Assembly (NCBI GenBank): GCA_020832735.1
Contig: JAFIEB010000066.1
Location: 1-57,030, forward strand
Length of the DNA: 57,030 nt
From: Oceanicaulis sp.
GTDB lineage: Bacteria; Pseudomonadota; Alphaproteobacteria; Caulobacterales; Maricaulaceae
Direction: 5' to 3'
Shown here one piece after another: positions 42,331-52,337 of this stretch (positions within the stretch are counted from its first letter, which is position 1; every line of letters begins with the position of its first letter). Both the position numbers and the translations under genes were made by a program. The notes under the pieces were generated by a model. The model was not told the DNA's origin. It saw only the letters and a list, made by a program, of their open reading frames with translations, and searched no databases.

Positions 42331-43380
42331 ATGGCCAGAGACAAGCTCCGCCGCGGAGCCGTGACGATCGAGGACGTGGCCCGTCATGTTGGCGTCTCGC
42401 CGATGACTGTCTCACGCGTCATCAACGATTTCGCCGGGGTGAAGCAGTCGACGCGCGAAGCCGTGCGCAAGGCCGTGGAAGAGCTGGGCTATTCGCCTAA
42501 CCCGGCGGCCAGAAGCCTTGCCCGGCATGGGGGGCGCCGGGTCGGCCTGCTCTACTCTAATCCCAGCGCGGGCTATCTCAGCGAGTTTCTGGTCGGCGCC
42601 CTGGACGGCGCCCAGTTCAGCGGCTCGCTATTGATGATCGAGAAGTGCGGCACGACGCCCGAAAGCGAGAGGGCGGCGATCGGCCGGCTGGTGGCCGGGG
42701 GCGTGGCGGGCGTGATTCTGCCGTCTCCCCATGCCGAATCTGAATCGGCGCACGCAGAGCTGAAGCTGCACGGTATCGTGGCGGTGGCGGTCGGCACGGG
42801 GCTTTTGCGCCAGGAAGCCAACACGGTGCGCATTGACGACTTCGCGGCCGCAGCAGAAATGACGCGCCATTTGCTGGAGCTTGGACACGCCCGGATCGGC
42901 TTTATCAAGGGCGCCGCAAACCAGACCGCCACGGCGGAACGCCTTCTGGGCTTTGAGACGGAAATCGGCAAAGCCGCGCCAACGGCGAGCGGGCTCGTGG
43001 AGGAGGGGGACTTCACCTATCGTTCCGGTCTGGAAGCCGCCAAGCGGCTGTTGTCGGATGACCGGCCGCCCACGGCGATTTTTGCAAGCAATGACGATAT
43101 GGCGGCCGGGGTGCTCGCCGCCGCGCACCATCGCGGATTGTCGATTCCCGATCAGCTTTCGGTGGCCGGGTTTGACAATACGCCCATCACGACCGCCGTC
43201 TGGCCGGAACTGACCACGATCCACCAGCCGGTTGCAGAAATGACAGAGTCGGCTGTGCGGATTGTCGCTGAATGCGGGCGCACCAGACGGCCAGGGGCTT
43301 CGCAGGCGCCGGTCGACCGGTTGTTGCCTTTCCGGCTGGTGGTGCGCGCATCGACTGGACCGGCGCCGCGAAATAACTGA
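42331..43380 (+). CDS. xylR: LacI-family regulator of xylose genes
   Basis: A 349-residue regulator. ATG 42331 (with AAGGG upstream) starts MARDKLRRGAVTIEDVARHV; ATG 42301 is possible, and the frame is open back to 42052 through the integrase remnant. The LacI HTH lies at about residues 10-33 (VTIEDVARHVGVSPMTVSRV) with the hinge VEELGYSPNPAARSLA. The sugar-binding domain follows (~60-335) with IFASNDDMAAGVL and SVAGFDNT. It sits directly before xylX, whose promoter holds a LacI-type palindrome, so it is probably the xylose-relieved repressor. Its own original promoter seems lost to the island. Confidence 0.85.
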   Translation: MARDKLRRGAVTIEDVARHVGVSPMTVSRVINDFAGVKQSTREAVRKAVEELGYSPNPAARSLARHGGRRVGLLYSNPSAGYLSEFLVGALDGAQFSGSLLMIEKCGTTPESERAAIGRLVAGGVAGVILPSPHAESESAHAELKLHGIVAVAVGTGLLRQEANTVRIDDFAAAAEMTRHLLELGHARIGFIKGAANQTATAERLLGFETEIGKAAPTASGLVEEGDFTYRSGLEAAKRLLSDDRPPTAIFASNDDMAAGVLAAAHHRGLSIPDQLSVAGFDNTPITTAVWPELTTIHQPVAEMTESAVRIVAECGRTRRPGASQAPVDRLLPFRLVVRASTGPAPRNN

Positions 43381-43419
43381 TGGCGCACCCGGTATGCCCG
43401 TCAGCGCGCAGGCGCCGCC

Positions 43420-43459
43420 TTGACAGGTATGAGCTCAAACGACGATGTTAGCGCTAACA
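43420..43459 (+). promoter_or_regulatory. xylX promoter and LacI-type operator
   Basis: TTGACA (43420-43425) and GATGTT (43444-43449) are 18 bases apart. The perfect 14-bp palindrome TGTTAGCGCTAACA (43446-43459) overlaps the -10 box, a repressor-like placement. A near copy lies before the GH3 gene. Confidence 0.75.
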
Positions 43460-43520
43460 AAATCGTGCTCTTGCAGATGCGTCTGGCACGATGCGTCTGA
43501 CACAGGGCCGGGGGAGTGAC

Positions 43521-44693
43521 ATGACCCGTCTTCTTGATTGTCTGCCAGCAGACTGGCGAGACGCGACCCTGATAGGCCGTATCGCGCTCGCCGACGGGCC
43601 CACGCCTGTGATGATCCGCAACGGGCGTCTGTACGACATGTCGGCATTCGCGCCGACATCCGCCGATCTCGCGGCCCGGCTTGGTCAGCTTGGCGAGGCT
43701 GCCGGGGGCGAACTGGGCCGTGATCTGGGCGATGCCGGCGCCTTCTCAGTGGCGACGGCATGGGAGCACGGCGAACCAGGCGCCCTGGAAGTGCTGGCGC
43801 CGGTTGATTTGCAGGCCGTGAAAGCGGCCGGCGTGACCTTCGCCACATCCACCATAGAGCGCGTGATCGAGGAGCGGGCAGGCGGCGACCTCAGCCGGGC
43901 GCGCGACATCCGCGAAACCTTGCAGGAGCGGATTGGCGGGGATCTCGGTTCAGTAAAACCGGGTTCTGACGACGCCGCACGGCTCAAATCCGCGCTGATC
44001 GCCGATCAACTCTGGTCACAATATCTCGAAGTCGCCATCGGACCGGACGCGGAGATTTTCACCAAGTGCCCGATCCTGGCGGCGGTCGGCTTTGGGGCCT
44101 ATGCCGGAGTGCGCTCGGATTCACAATGGAACAATCCCGAGCCGGAAGTGGTGATGGTTTGCAATCCGGACGGCAAGCCGGTGGGCGCCACGCTCGGCAA
44201 TGATGTGAATTTGCGCGACTTTGAGGGGCGTTCGGCCCTGCTGCTGGGCAAGGCGAAGGACAATAACGCGTCGTGTGCGCTGGGCCCGTTTATCCGTCTC
44301 TTGGATCAGACCTTTACGCTGGATGATGTGCGTTCGGCCAAGGTGTCCCTGCGTGTCGAAGGCGCTGACGGGTATGTGCTGACCGGCGAAAGCTCGATGG
44401 CGCTGATCAGCCGTGATCCTCTGGATCTGATCAGTCAGGCTTTCGGCCGCCATCATCAGTATCCCGACGGCATGGCCCTTATGCTTGGCACGATGTTCGC
44501 CCCGATCGAGGATCGCGATGCGCCCGGCCGGGGGTTCACACACAAGCCGGGTGACCGTGTGCGGGTGGCGTCTGAGCGTCTGGGCGTGCTCGAGAACATG
44601 GTGACGAGTTGCGAAAAGGCGCCGCCCTGGACCTTCGGGGTCTCGGCGCTGATGCGTAATCTCGCATCCCGCGGTCTTCTGGAGGAAGCATGA
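43521..44693 (+). CDS. xylX: 2-keto-3-deoxy-xylonate dehydratase (FAH family)
   Basis: A 390-residue protein of the fumarylacetoacetate-hydrolase superfamily. ATG 43521 follows GGGGGAG; the longer frame from 43491 is not needed. The C-terminal FAH fold (~140-380) has EIFTKCPIL, VRSDSQWNNPEPEVVMV and GNDVNLRDFEGRSALLLGKA, whose Glu/Asp residues bind the metal ion. In the Weimberg pathway it removes water from 2-keto-3-deoxyxylonate to give 2-oxoglutarate semialdehyde. First gene of the xylXBEAC operon; its stop overlaps the xylB start. Confidence 0.9.
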   Translation: MTRLLDCLPADWRDATLIGRIALADGPTPVMIRNGRLYDMSAFAPTSADLAARLGQLGEAAGGELGRDLGDAGAFSVATAWEHGEPGALEVLAPVDLQAVKAAGVTFATSTIERVIEERAGGDLSRARDIRETLQERIGGDLGSVKPGSDDAARLKSALIADQLWSQYLEVAIGPDAEIFTKCPILAAVGFGAYAGVRSDSQWNNPEPEVVMVCNPDGKPVGATLGNDVNLRDFEGRSALLLGKAKDNNASCALGPFIRLLDQTFTLDDVRSAKVSLRVEGADGYVLTGESSMALISRDPLDLISQAFGRHHQYPDGMALMLGTMFAPIEDRDAPGRGFTHKPGDRVRVASERLGVLENMVTSCEKAPPWTFGVSALMRNLASRGLLEEA

Positions 44694-45466
44694 TCGCCAA
44701 GGTAAATGGACACGGGGCGGTTTATCCGTCGCTCAGGGGCCGCTGCGTCGTCGTGACAGGCGGCGGATCGGGCATCGGCGCGGCGCTGACCGAGGGCTTC
44801 GCCCGGCAGGGGGCGCACGTGGCCTTTATCGACGTGGCTGAAGACGCCTCGCGCGCACTCGACCAGTCCTTGTCGGGGCTGGACCCGGCTCCGAGCTATT
44901 ACCATTGCAACCTGACCGATCTGGCCGAACTGAAAGCGGTCATGGCGCGCATCGAGTCAGAGCTGGGTTCCGTTGACGTGCTGGTGAACAATGCGGCCAA
45001 TGACGACCGTCACAAAATTGGTGACGTGACGCCCGACTATTGGGACAACCGCATAGCGGTCAATCTGCGCCATCAGTTCTTCGCCAGCCAGGCCGTCATT
45101 GAGGGGATGCGCGAGAAGGGCCACGGCGTGATCGTCAATCTGGGGTCTATCGCCTGGCATATGGGGCTGTCTGATCTCTCGGTCTATGAAACGGCGAAAG
45201 CGGGCGTCGAGGGGATGACGCGGGCCATGGCGCGCGAGCTCGGCGGCGATGGCATCCGCGTGGTGTGCATCGTGCCGGGCAATGTGAAAACGCCCCGTCA
45301 GGCCAATTGGTACACTCCGGACCAGGAAGCCGAGATCGTGGCGCAGCAGGCATTGAAGTTTCGTATAGAACCCAGTGACATAGCAGCTGTCGCGATGTTT
45401 CTCGCTTCAGACGATGCACGCGCTTGCACAGGACATGAATACATAGTCGACGCCGGCTGGCGCTAA
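44690..45466 (+). CDS. xylB: D-xylose 1-dehydrogenase (SDR family)
   Basis: A 258-residue short-chain dehydrogenase. The NAD-binding motif TGGGSGIG lies at about 23-30, VNNAAND at about 98-104, and the catalytic Ser/Tyr/Lys in NLGSIAWHMGLSDLSVYETAKAG (about 148-170; Tyr-x-x-x-Lys present). ATG 44690 overlaps the xylX stop (ATGA). It oxidises xylose to xylonolactone with NAD. Closest known layout is Caulobacter xylB, also between other xyl genes. Confidence 0.92.
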   Translation: MIAKVNGHGAVYPSLRGRCVVVTGGGSGIGAALTEGFARQGAHVAFIDVAEDASRALDQSLSGLDPAPSYYHCNLTDLAELKAVMARIESELGSVDVLVNNAANDDRHKIGDVTPDYWDNRIAVNLRHQFFASQAVIEGMREKGHGVIVNLGSIAWHMGLSDLSVYETAKAGVEGMTRAMARELGGDGIRVVCIVPGNVKTPRQANWYTPDQEAEIVAQQALKFRIEPSDIAAVAMFLASDDARACTGHEYIVDAGWR

Positions 45467-45519
45467 TCGGCCCAGCCGAAAAATCGGGGCCGCAAGAGCC
45501 CCTTGGGGAGGGAATCGAC

Positions 45520-47028
45520 ATGGCCAATCTCTCGGATGCGGGAGCGGTCGAATCTGCTGCGGCGGAAAAGACCAATCTGGGTTTCATCATCATCACCGCG
45601 CTCGTCGCCACCATTGGCGGCTTTCTGTTCGGCTATGACAGCGGTGTGATCAACGGCACGGTTGACGGTCTTCGCACCGCCTTCGGGTCCGAGGATGTCG
45701 GCACCGGGTTCAACGTGGCGTCCATGCTGCTGGGCTGCGCCGTCGGCGCCGCCTTTGCGGGCCGGGCGGCGGATATTTTCGGCCGGCGCACCATGATGAT
45801 CGTCGCCGCGGTTCTCTTCGTCATCAGCGCCTGGGGTTCAGGCGCGGCGGGCAGCTCGGGCGAGTTTGTCTTCTACCGCATTCTGGGCGGCCTGGCGGTT
45901 GGCGCAGCCAGCGTTATGGCCCCGGCCTACATCTCTGAAATCGCCCCGGCACACTTGCGCGGACGCCTGACCACGATCCAGCAGATCGCCATCATTTCAG
46001 GCCTCTTCTTTTCCTTCCTGGCGAACTACCTGCTGGCCAGCGCCGCGGGCGGCTCCACGGCGGAGTTCTGGCTGGGCTTCCAGACCTGGCGCTGGATGTT
46101 CTGGGTCGAGCTGATCCCGGCCGTCGTCTTTTTCGTCGCGCTGTTCCTGATCCCGGAAAGCCCGCGCTTCCTGGTGATCAAGGGCAAGCTGGACAAGGCC
46201 GACGCGGTGATGACCCGCCTGTTTGGCGCCAAGGCCGCCAAGTTGAAAGTGGAGGAAATCCGCGCGTCGCTGGCCGCGGACCACAAGCCGAAGCTCTCTG
46301 ATCTGCTGGACCGCGAGAAGGGCGGCGTGCGTCTGATCGTGTGGGCCGGCATTGGCCTGGCGGTTTTCCAGCAACTCGTCGGCATCAACATCGTCTTCTA
46401 TTATGGCGCCGTGCTTTGGCAGTCGGTGGGCCTGAGCGAAGGCGACGCCCTGATGATCAACGTGGTCTCTGGCGCTCTGTCCATTGCTGCGGTGATCGCC
46501 GGACTTCTCGTGATCGACCGGATCGGCCGCAAGCCGATGCTGCTGTTCGGATCGGTCGGCATGGCGGTCACGCTGGGCCTGGTCGCCTACGCTTTCTCAA
46601 CCGGAACCTTCCTGGCGGCAGGCACAGTGCTCGAAGCAGGCACAGTGCTGGCCAGCGGAACGGCCTATCCAGAAGGTGCGACGCTGACTTCCAGCGTGCT
46701 CGATCTGCGCCCTGAAATGGGTCTGCTCGCACTGGTCTCGGCCAATATCTACGTGATGTTCTTCAACTTCTCCTGGGGCCCGGTGATGTGGGTGATGCTT
46801 GGTGAGATGTTCCCCAACCAGATCCGGGGATCGGCCCTCGCCGTGTCCGGCTTCGCCCAGTGGATCGCCAATTTCGGGATCACGATGAGTTTTCCCATCA
46901 TGGCGGCCGGCCTCGGCCTCATGTCCACCTACAGCTTCTACGCCGTGTGTGCGCTGATCTCCTTCTTCTTCGTCTGGGCGATCGTGCGTGAGACACGCGG
47001 CAAGGAGCTGGAACAGATGACCGGCTAA
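45520..47028 (+). CDS. xylE: MFS sugar:proton symporter, xylose type
   Basis: A 502-residue transporter with twelve predicted helices. Sugar-porter signatures are visible: GYDSGVINGTV near 37, AADIFGRRTMMI near 85, PESPRFLV near 208, QQLVGINIVFYY near 286 and DRIGRKPM near 333. The central loop (~220-265) is basic. It starts 53 bases after xylB with GGGAGGG near the ATG. Imports xylose with protons; the assignment to xylose comes from context. Confidence 0.92.
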   Translation: MANLSDAGAVESAAAEKTNLGFIIITALVATIGGFLFGYDSGVINGTVDGLRTAFGSEDVGTGFNVASMLLGCAVGAAFAGRAADIFGRRTMMIVAAVLFVISAWGSGAAGSSGEFVFYRILGGLAVGAASVMAPAYISEIAPAHLRGRLTTIQQIAIISGLFFSFLANYLLASAAGGSTAEFWLGFQTWRWMFWVELIPAVVFFVALFLIPESPRFLVIKGKLDKADAVMTRLFGAKAAKLKVEEIRASLAADHKPKLSDLLDREKGGVRLIVWAGIGLAVFQQLVGINIVFYYGAVLWQSVGLSEGDALMINVVSGALSIAAVIAGLLVIDRIGRKPMLLFGSVGMAVTLGLVAYAFSTGTFLAAGTVLEAGTVLASGTAYPEGATLTSSVLDLRPEMGLLALVSANIYVMFFNFSWGPVMWVMLGEMFPNQIRGSALAVSGFAQWIANFGITMSFPIMAAGLGLMSTYSFYAVCALISFFFVWAIVRETRGKELEQMTG

Positions 47029-47047
47029 CCGAAAAGGATAACGCATC

Positions 47048-48490
47048 ATGGCCGCCACGCTCGAACTGTCGCACTGGATCGGGGGCAAGAAGCAGGGGGA
47101 TGACCGCCCGGCGCAAAGCCTCAACCCGTCTGACACGCGCGACGTGGTGGCCCGCGTTCCCGACGGCACGGCCGAGGACGTCGATCAGGCGGTCTCCGCC
47201 GCCCGTGAGGCGTTTCCGGCCTGGTCCGAGGCCTCGCCGGAAGTGCGCTCGGATGTGCTGGACAAGGCCGGCTCATTGCTGATGGCGCGTGCGCAGGAGG
47301 TGGGCGCCCTGCTCTCGCGCGAAGAGGGCAAGACCTTGCCGGAGGGTGTGGGGGAGACCATGCGCGCGGCCCGCATCCTGAAGTATTTCGCCGGTGAGGC
47401 GCTGCGCCTGCATGGCCAGAACCTGCCCTCCACCCGTCCGGGGGTCGAGGTGCAGACCTACCGCCAGGCGGTGGGGGTTTACGGTCTCATCACGCCGTGG
47501 AACTTCCCCATCGCCATCCCGGCCTGGAAGGCCGCGCCCGCGCTGGCGTTTGGCAATACGGTGGTGCTCAAACCGGCCGGGCATACGCCTGCGACGGCGG
47601 AGGCGCTGGTTGCGATCCTGCACGAGGCGGGCCTGCCCAAAGGCGTGCTGAACATGGTGATCGGGCGCGGCGGCGTCGGTCAGGCGATGGTCGATCATCC
47701 AGGCGTGAACGCCATTTCCTTCACCGGCTCCCAGAAAGTGGGCGCAGGCGTGGCCGCGGGCGCCGTGGCGCGCCAGGCGCGCGTCCAGCTGGAGATGGGC
47801 GGCAAGAACCCGCTTGTCGTGCTCAATGACGCCGATCTGGAGCGGGCGGTGACGATTGCGCTTGATGGCGGATTCTTCTCCACCGGCCAGCGCTGCACGG
47901 CCTCCTCCCGCCTGATCGTGGAGGAGGGGATACATGACAAATTCGTAGCCGCCCTCGCCGAACGGGTGAAGGCGCTGCGGGTCGGCGATGCGCTGGACAA
48001 GGACACGCAAGTGGGCCCGGCGGTCAGCGAGGACCAGCGCGAGACCAGCTATCGCTATATCGAGATCGCCTCCAAAGAGGGCGGGACCATCGCGGCTGGC
48101 GGTGACCGGCCGCAGATGGAAAAGCCGGGCTGGTATGTCCAGCCCACGCTGATCACCGAAACCCAGGCCTCGATGCGCATCAATAATGAGGAGGTGTTCG
48201 GGCCGGTCGCCTCGGTGGTGCGGGTGAAGGACTATGAGGAAGCGCTGGAGGTCGCCAACGGCGTGGAGTTCGGACTTTCCGCGGGCATCGCCACCTCATC
48301 GCTCAAACATGCGCGCGATTTCCAGCGCCGGGCGAAAGCGGGCATGGTTATGGTCAATCTGCCGACGGCGGGCGTGGACTATCACGTGCCGTTCGGCGGC
48401 ATCAAATCCTCCTCCTACGGCCCGCGTGAGCAGGGCTTCGCCGCAGCCGAATTCTTCACCCAGGTGAAGACCGCCTATAGCTGGTCCTAG
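47048..48490 (+). CDS. xylA: 2-oxoglutarate semialdehyde dehydrogenase (ALDH family)
   Basis: A 480-residue aldehyde dehydrogenase. Seen: TPWNFPIAIP near 152 (NAD site), FTGSQKVG near 226, the general base in LEMGGKNP near 255, and the nucleophile Cys in STGQRCTASS near 283; FGPVASVVRV near 385. ATG 47048 follows AAAAGGA. It oxidises the semialdehyde to 2-oxoglutarate, the last Weimberg step. Four bases separate it from xylC. Confidence 0.92.
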   Translation: MAATLELSHWIGGKKQGDDRPAQSLNPSDTRDVVARVPDGTAEDVDQAVSAAREAFPAWSEASPEVRSDVLDKAGSLLMARAQEVGALLSREEGKTLPEGVGETMRAARILKYFAGEALRLHGQNLPSTRPGVEVQTYRQAVGVYGLITPWNFPIAIPAWKAAPALAFGNTVVLKPAGHTPATAEALVAILHEAGLPKGVLNMVIGRGGVGQAMVDHPGVNAISFTGSQKVGAGVAAGAVARQARVQLEMGGKNPLVVLNDADLERAVTIALDGGFFSTGQRCTASSRLIVEEGIHDKFVAALAERVKALRVGDALDKDTQVGPAVSEDQRETSYRYIEIASKEGGTIAAGGDRPQMEKPGWYVQPTLITETQASMRINNEEVFGPVASVVRVKDYEEALEVANGVEFGLSAGIATSSLKHARDFQRRAKAGMVMVNLPTAGVDYHVPFGGIKSSSYGPREQGFAAAEFFTQVKTAYSWS

Positions 48491-48494
48491 CTCT

Positions 48495-49352
48495 ATGGAC
48501 GCGCCGGAGCTGATCTGGGACAGCAAGTGCGAGCTGGGTGAGGGTCCGGTCTGGGACGCCGCGCGGCGCTGTGTCTGGTTTGTCGATATCAAGGGCCGCC
48601 AGCTCCACCGCTATGGGGTGGATGATGGCGCCAAGCAGAGCTGGGCCACGCCCGACCAGACCGGTTTCGCGCTGCCTGCGGAGGATGGCTCGCTGATATG
48701 CGGCGTACGAGGCGGTCTTGACCGGTTTGATCCGGAAACGGGCCATTTCGCCCGCATTATCAATGTCGAGACGGACCGCCCGCAAAACCGGATCAATGAC
48801 GGTTTCGTCGCGCCTGATGGGTCGCTCTGGTTCGGCACGATGGATGATGGCGAGACGCAGACATCCGGCGCGCTCTATCGCTGGTCTGAAGGTGAGCTGA
48901 AGCTCATGGATGACGGTTACGGCGTCACCAATGGCCCCGCCCTCAGCCCTGACGGCGCTACGCTCTACCATCACGACACGCTGGAAAAGATCATCTACGC
49001 CTTTGACCATGCGGACGGCCGCATTTCGGGCAAGCGCGTGTTTGCGCGCACGCAAGAGGGCTATTGCGACGGGCCGAGCGTTGACAGCGCGGGCACGCTC
49101 CATGTCGGCCTGTTCGGCGGCTGGGGGGTTGCCCGGTTCGCCCCTGACGGGCGGCTGCTTGGCAAAATAGCGTTTCCGGTTTCAGCCGTGACCAAGGCGG
49201 CGTTCGGGGGTGATGATCTCAAAACGCTCTACTGCACGACTGCCTGGCTGGGTCAGGACGCTGATACCCGCGCCGGCCAGCCGCTCGCGGGCGGATTGTT
49301 CAGGGTGCAGGTGGACACGCCCGGCCTGCCGCAACACCGCATCAGGGTGTGA
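48495..49352 (+). CDS. xylC: Xylonolactonase (SMP-30/gluconolactonase family)
   Basis: A 285-residue beta-propeller lactonase. The metal-binding residues sit in CELGEGPVWD (Glu, residue ~15), NRINDGFVAPDG (Asn/Asp, ~98-105), YGVTNGPALSPDG (Asn, ~145) and YCDGPSVDSAG (Asp, ~193). It opens xylono-1,4-lactone to xylonate. Starts four bases after xylA and is last of the rightward operon; convergent with xylD, 99 bases apart. Confidence 0.9.
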   Translation: MDAPELIWDSKCELGEGPVWDAARRCVWFVDIKGRQLHRYGVDDGAKQSWATPDQTGFALPAEDGSLICGVRGGLDRFDPETGHFARIINVETDRPQNRINDGFVAPDGSLWFGTMDDGETQTSGALYRWSEGELKLMDDGYGVTNGPALSPDGATLYHHDTLEKIIYAFDHADGRISGKRVFARTQEGYCDGPSVDSAGTLHVGLFGGWGVARFAPDGRLLGKIAFPVSAVTKAAFGGDDLKTLYCTTAWLGQDADTRAGQPLAGGLFRVQVDTPGLPQHRIRV

Positions 49353-49451
49353 GCGCCGACGCTGGCTGTGTTCAGATCCATACGCCCCGTGAGGGCAGAT
49401 TGTGTTGAATCGAACCGGTCTTGCAGCCCGGTGAAACGGCCCGTACGCCGG

Positions 49452-51236
49452 TCAGTGATTATCCCGCGGATTGCCGAACTTGTGGATGATGCGGTGGAAC
49501 TTGACGGCGGGCTCGAGTGTGGCGCCGGTATCGAGCTGGCCGGTCATGGAGCGCTGGATTTCCTGCCAGGGCGTCTGGGATTCCGGGTAAGCATATCCGC
49601 CAGCGTCTTCCAGGGCCTTGCGGCGCCTGGCGATTTCATCCCCGGACACGAGCCAGTCCACCCGCGCCGCATTCAGGTCCACGCGCAGCCTGTCTCCGGT
49701 CTTGAGAAGCGCGATATTGCCGCCGGCCGCGGCCTCGGGGCTGGCGTGCAGAATGGACGCGGAGCCCGATGTCCCTGACTGGCGGCCATCACCTATGCAT
49801 GGCAGGGCCGTGACGCCCTTTTTGATCAAGTGCGAAGGCGGACGCATATTGACGACTTCGGCTGCGCCAGGATGGCCGATCGGTCCGGAGCCGCGCATGA
49901 CCAGGATGGATCGTTCGGTGATGTTCTCGGCCGGGTCGTCGATGCGGCGGTGGTAGTCTTCCGGGCCATCAAACACCGCCGCCTCACCCTCGAATGCATT
50001 GGGCGTCTCGGGATCAGACAGGTAGCGCTCGCGAAATTCGTGTGAGATCACGCTGGTTTTCATCACCGCGCTGTCAAACAGATTGCCTGACAGGACCAGG
50101 AAGCCGGCCTTGGCGCTCAGCGGCGCGTCATAGGTGCGGATGACATCAGGCAGGATGATTTTCGCGTCCCTGCAATTGTCGCCGATCGTGCGTCCGTTGA
50201 CGGTCTGCGCGTCTTCGCGGATCAGGCCCTGACCGATGAGCTGGGCGATGACGGCGGGTACGCCGCCGGCCTGGTGGAAGTCCTCTCCCAGATAGGCGCC
50301 GGCCGGCTGGAGATTGACCAGCAAGGGTATGTCATGGCCATGCGACTGCCAGTCGCCAAGCTCCAGCTCCACGCCGGAGTGACGGGCCATCGCCATCAGG
50401 TGCACGACTGAATTGGTTGAGCCGCCAATGGCGGAACTGACGGCGATGGCGTTGAGAAACGCATCGCGGGTCAGAATGGACGAGGGCTTCAGATCCTCAT
50501 GCACCATGTCCACGATGCGCTTGCCCGTGGCGTAGGCGTTTTGCGGGCGCTCGCGGTGAGGCGCCGGGATGGCGGCCGAACCGGGCAGGCTCATGCCGAG
50601 CGCCTCGGCAAGCGAGTTCATCGTGGTGGCCGTGCCCATCGTGTTGCAATGCCCGACCGATGGCGTTCCGGTGGCGACAAGATCGATGAAGCCATCATAG
50701 TCCAGCTCGCCCGCAGCCATCATTTGCCGGGCCTGCCAGACAATGGAGCCCGACCCCACGCGCTTGCCTTCACGCCAGCCATTGAGCATGGGCCCGACCG
50801 ATAGCGCGATGGCGGGGATGTCGACGGTGGCGGCGGCCATCAGGCAGGCCGGGGTGGTCTTGTCGCATCCGATTGTCAGCACGACGCCATCGATCGGATA
50901 TCCGTAGAGCAGTTCGACAAGGCCCATATAGGCCAGGTTGCGATCCAGCGCGGCGGTCGGGCGCTTGGCGTTTTCGTGAATGGGATGGACGGGAAATTCA
51001 ATTGCGATGCCGCCGGCCTCGCGTATGCCCTCGCGCACCCGCTGGGCCAGGGTGATGTGATGGCGGTTGCATGGAGCCAGATCGGAGCCGGTCTGGGCGA
51101 TGCCGATAATCGGCTTGCCCGACCGCAGCTCTTCCAGAGTCAGGCCGTAATTGAGGTAGCGCTCAAGGTATAGCGCAGTCAGGTCGGGGTTATCACGATT
51201 GTCGAACCAGTCGCGGGAGCGCAATCGTCTGGTCAT
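49452..51236 (-). CDS. xylD: D-xylonate dehydratase (IlvD/Edd family)
   Basis: A 594-residue Fe-S dehydratase. Start at [20 protein letters not shown] (ATG 51236, with AGGGGA upstream) gives the typical N-terminus for sugar-acid dehydratases. Iron-sulfur ligand segments include [13 protein letters not shown] near 127 and [15 protein letters not shown] near 198; [13 protein letters not shown] lies near 262. It dehydrates xylonate to 2-keto-3-deoxyxylonate. It is on the opposite strand from the other xyl genes, next to the FadR-type regulator, so it may be controlled separately. Confidence 0.92.
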   Translation of the reverse strand: MTRRLRSRDWFDNRDNPDLTALYLERYLNYGLTLEELRSGKPIIGIAQTGSDLAPCNRHHITLAQRVREGIREAGGIAIEFPVHPIHENAKRPTAALDRNLAYMGLVELLYGYPIDGVVLTIGCDKTTPACLMAAATVDIPAIALSVGPMLNGWREGKRVGSGSIVWQARQMMAAGELDYDGFIDLVATGTPSVGHCNTMGTATTMNSLAEALGMSLPGSAAIPAPHRERPQNAYATGKRIVDMVHEDLKPSSILTRDAFLNAIAVSSAIGGSTNSVVHLMAMARHSGVELELGDWQSHGHDIPLLVNLQPAGAYLGEDFHQAGGVPAVIAQLIGQGLIREDAQTVNGRTIGDNCRDAKIILPDVIRTYDAPLSAKAGFLVLSGNLFDSAVMKTSVISHEFRERYLSDPETPNAFEGEAAVFDGPEDYHRRIDDPAENITERSILVMRGSGPIGHPGAAEVVNMRPPSHLIKKGVTALPCIGDGRQSGTSGSASILHASPEAAAGGNIALLKTGDRLRVDLNAARVDWLVSGDEIARRRKALEDAGGYAYPESQTPWQEIQRSMTGQLDTGATLEPAVKFHRIIHKFGNPRDNH

Positions 51237-51425
51237 GATATTCCCCTGAATTCTACATTTTCCCATCTCTGGCGTGGTTTGCGAGCAGGAAACATAGCCC
51301 GTCGAGCTGATTGCAGGCAGGCAGCAATCGCCAGAATACTCCGACAAATATCGGCGATCGGATCACGCCGCAAGTGCGCTTCACCAGCGTCTTGCCGGAG
51401 CGGTTATGTGTCTGGGGCCTTCGGG

Positions 51426-52208
51426 CTAGCCCGTTCGGGCCTGCCGGGGCTGGCCGGAGTGGCCGGTGCGCTTCAGGGCGCGGGCGGTGTCTCTCAGGGC
51501 GGCGCGAACAAGGGCCTCCATTGCCGAGCGGGCGTCGTCCGGCCCCCCGGCGGCGATCGCGTCAAACACCTTCCAGTGCGCTGGCATGGGGTCGCGCGGC
51601 AGTTCGTCCTTGCGGGCCTTGTAGATAGTTGTCCAGTGCACGCCCGCGCCGATCGTGCTGGCAAGGCATATCAATGGCGGGTTCCCGGTCGCTTCAAGAA
51701 TGATGGCGTGAAACTCGCGGTCGGCGTCGCGCCCTTCGGGCGTTGCGACGGTGTGGCGCTCCATGCGCATCAGCGCTTCGCGCATCCTTGTGAGTTGCTG
51801 GGCGTCGCGCCGTTCCGCCGCGAATGCGGCTGCAGTGGGTTCGATTATGAGCCTCAGCTCGAACAGCCCGTTGACCAGCTCGGGTGACGGTTCAGCCTCG
51901 AAGAACCAGGCGAGCACGTCCGGGTCCAGCAGGTTCCAGCGGGTTCCCGGGGTGACGCGCGTGCCGGTCTTGGGCCGGCTTTCCACCAGGCCTTTCGCCG
52001 CCAGCGTCCGCACCGCTTCGCGATAGGCGCTGCGCGATACCTTGAGCCGTTCGCTGAACTCGATCTCGGTAGGCAGTATCTCGCCGGGCTTGTACTGGCC
52101 GGACACGATCGCCACGCCCAGATCATGGGCGATGGCGCCGTGAATGCGTGCAGACGATTTGCTCTGGCGTGCCGGAGCGGCACGGTCCTCGCTGCGCCGG
52201 GATACCAT
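51426..52208 (-). CDS. GntR-family regulator, FadR subfamily
   Basis: A 260-residue protein. ATG 52208 (MVSRRSEDRAAPARQ) is preferred over a longer frame from 52310. The winged HTH lies at about 20-90 (LPTEIEFSERLKVSRSAYRE, then GLVESRPKTGTRV), and the helical FCD ligand-binding domain at about 115-240 with the metal-binding residues in DREFHAIILEATGNP and HWKVFDAI. It lies between xylD and the GH3 gene. It may sense a sugar acid such as xylonate or glucuronate; this is inference. Confidence 0.85.
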   Translation of the reverse strand: MVSRRSEDRAAPARQSKSSARIHGAIAHDLGVAIVSGQYKPGEILPTEIEFSERLKVSRSAYREAVRTLAAKGLVESRPKTGTRVTPGTRWNLLDPDVLAWFFEAEPSPELVNGLFELRLIIEPTAAAFAAERRDAQQLTRMREALMRMERHTVATPEGRDADREFHAIILEATGNPPLICLASTIGAGVHWTTIYKARKDELPRDPMPAHWKVFDAIAAGGPDDARSAMEALVRAALRDTARALKRTGHSGQPRQARTG

Positions 52209-52337
52209 GTGTCCTGTCTCCGGTTTGCGGGCGCCTTCCCGGACGACCGCAGCTGTCAGATAATTAAACCTGTTATTCCCCAGATAAAGCGATGCGTATC
52301 CCCTGTCCACACGGCGCTGAATAATCAGACAAATGCG

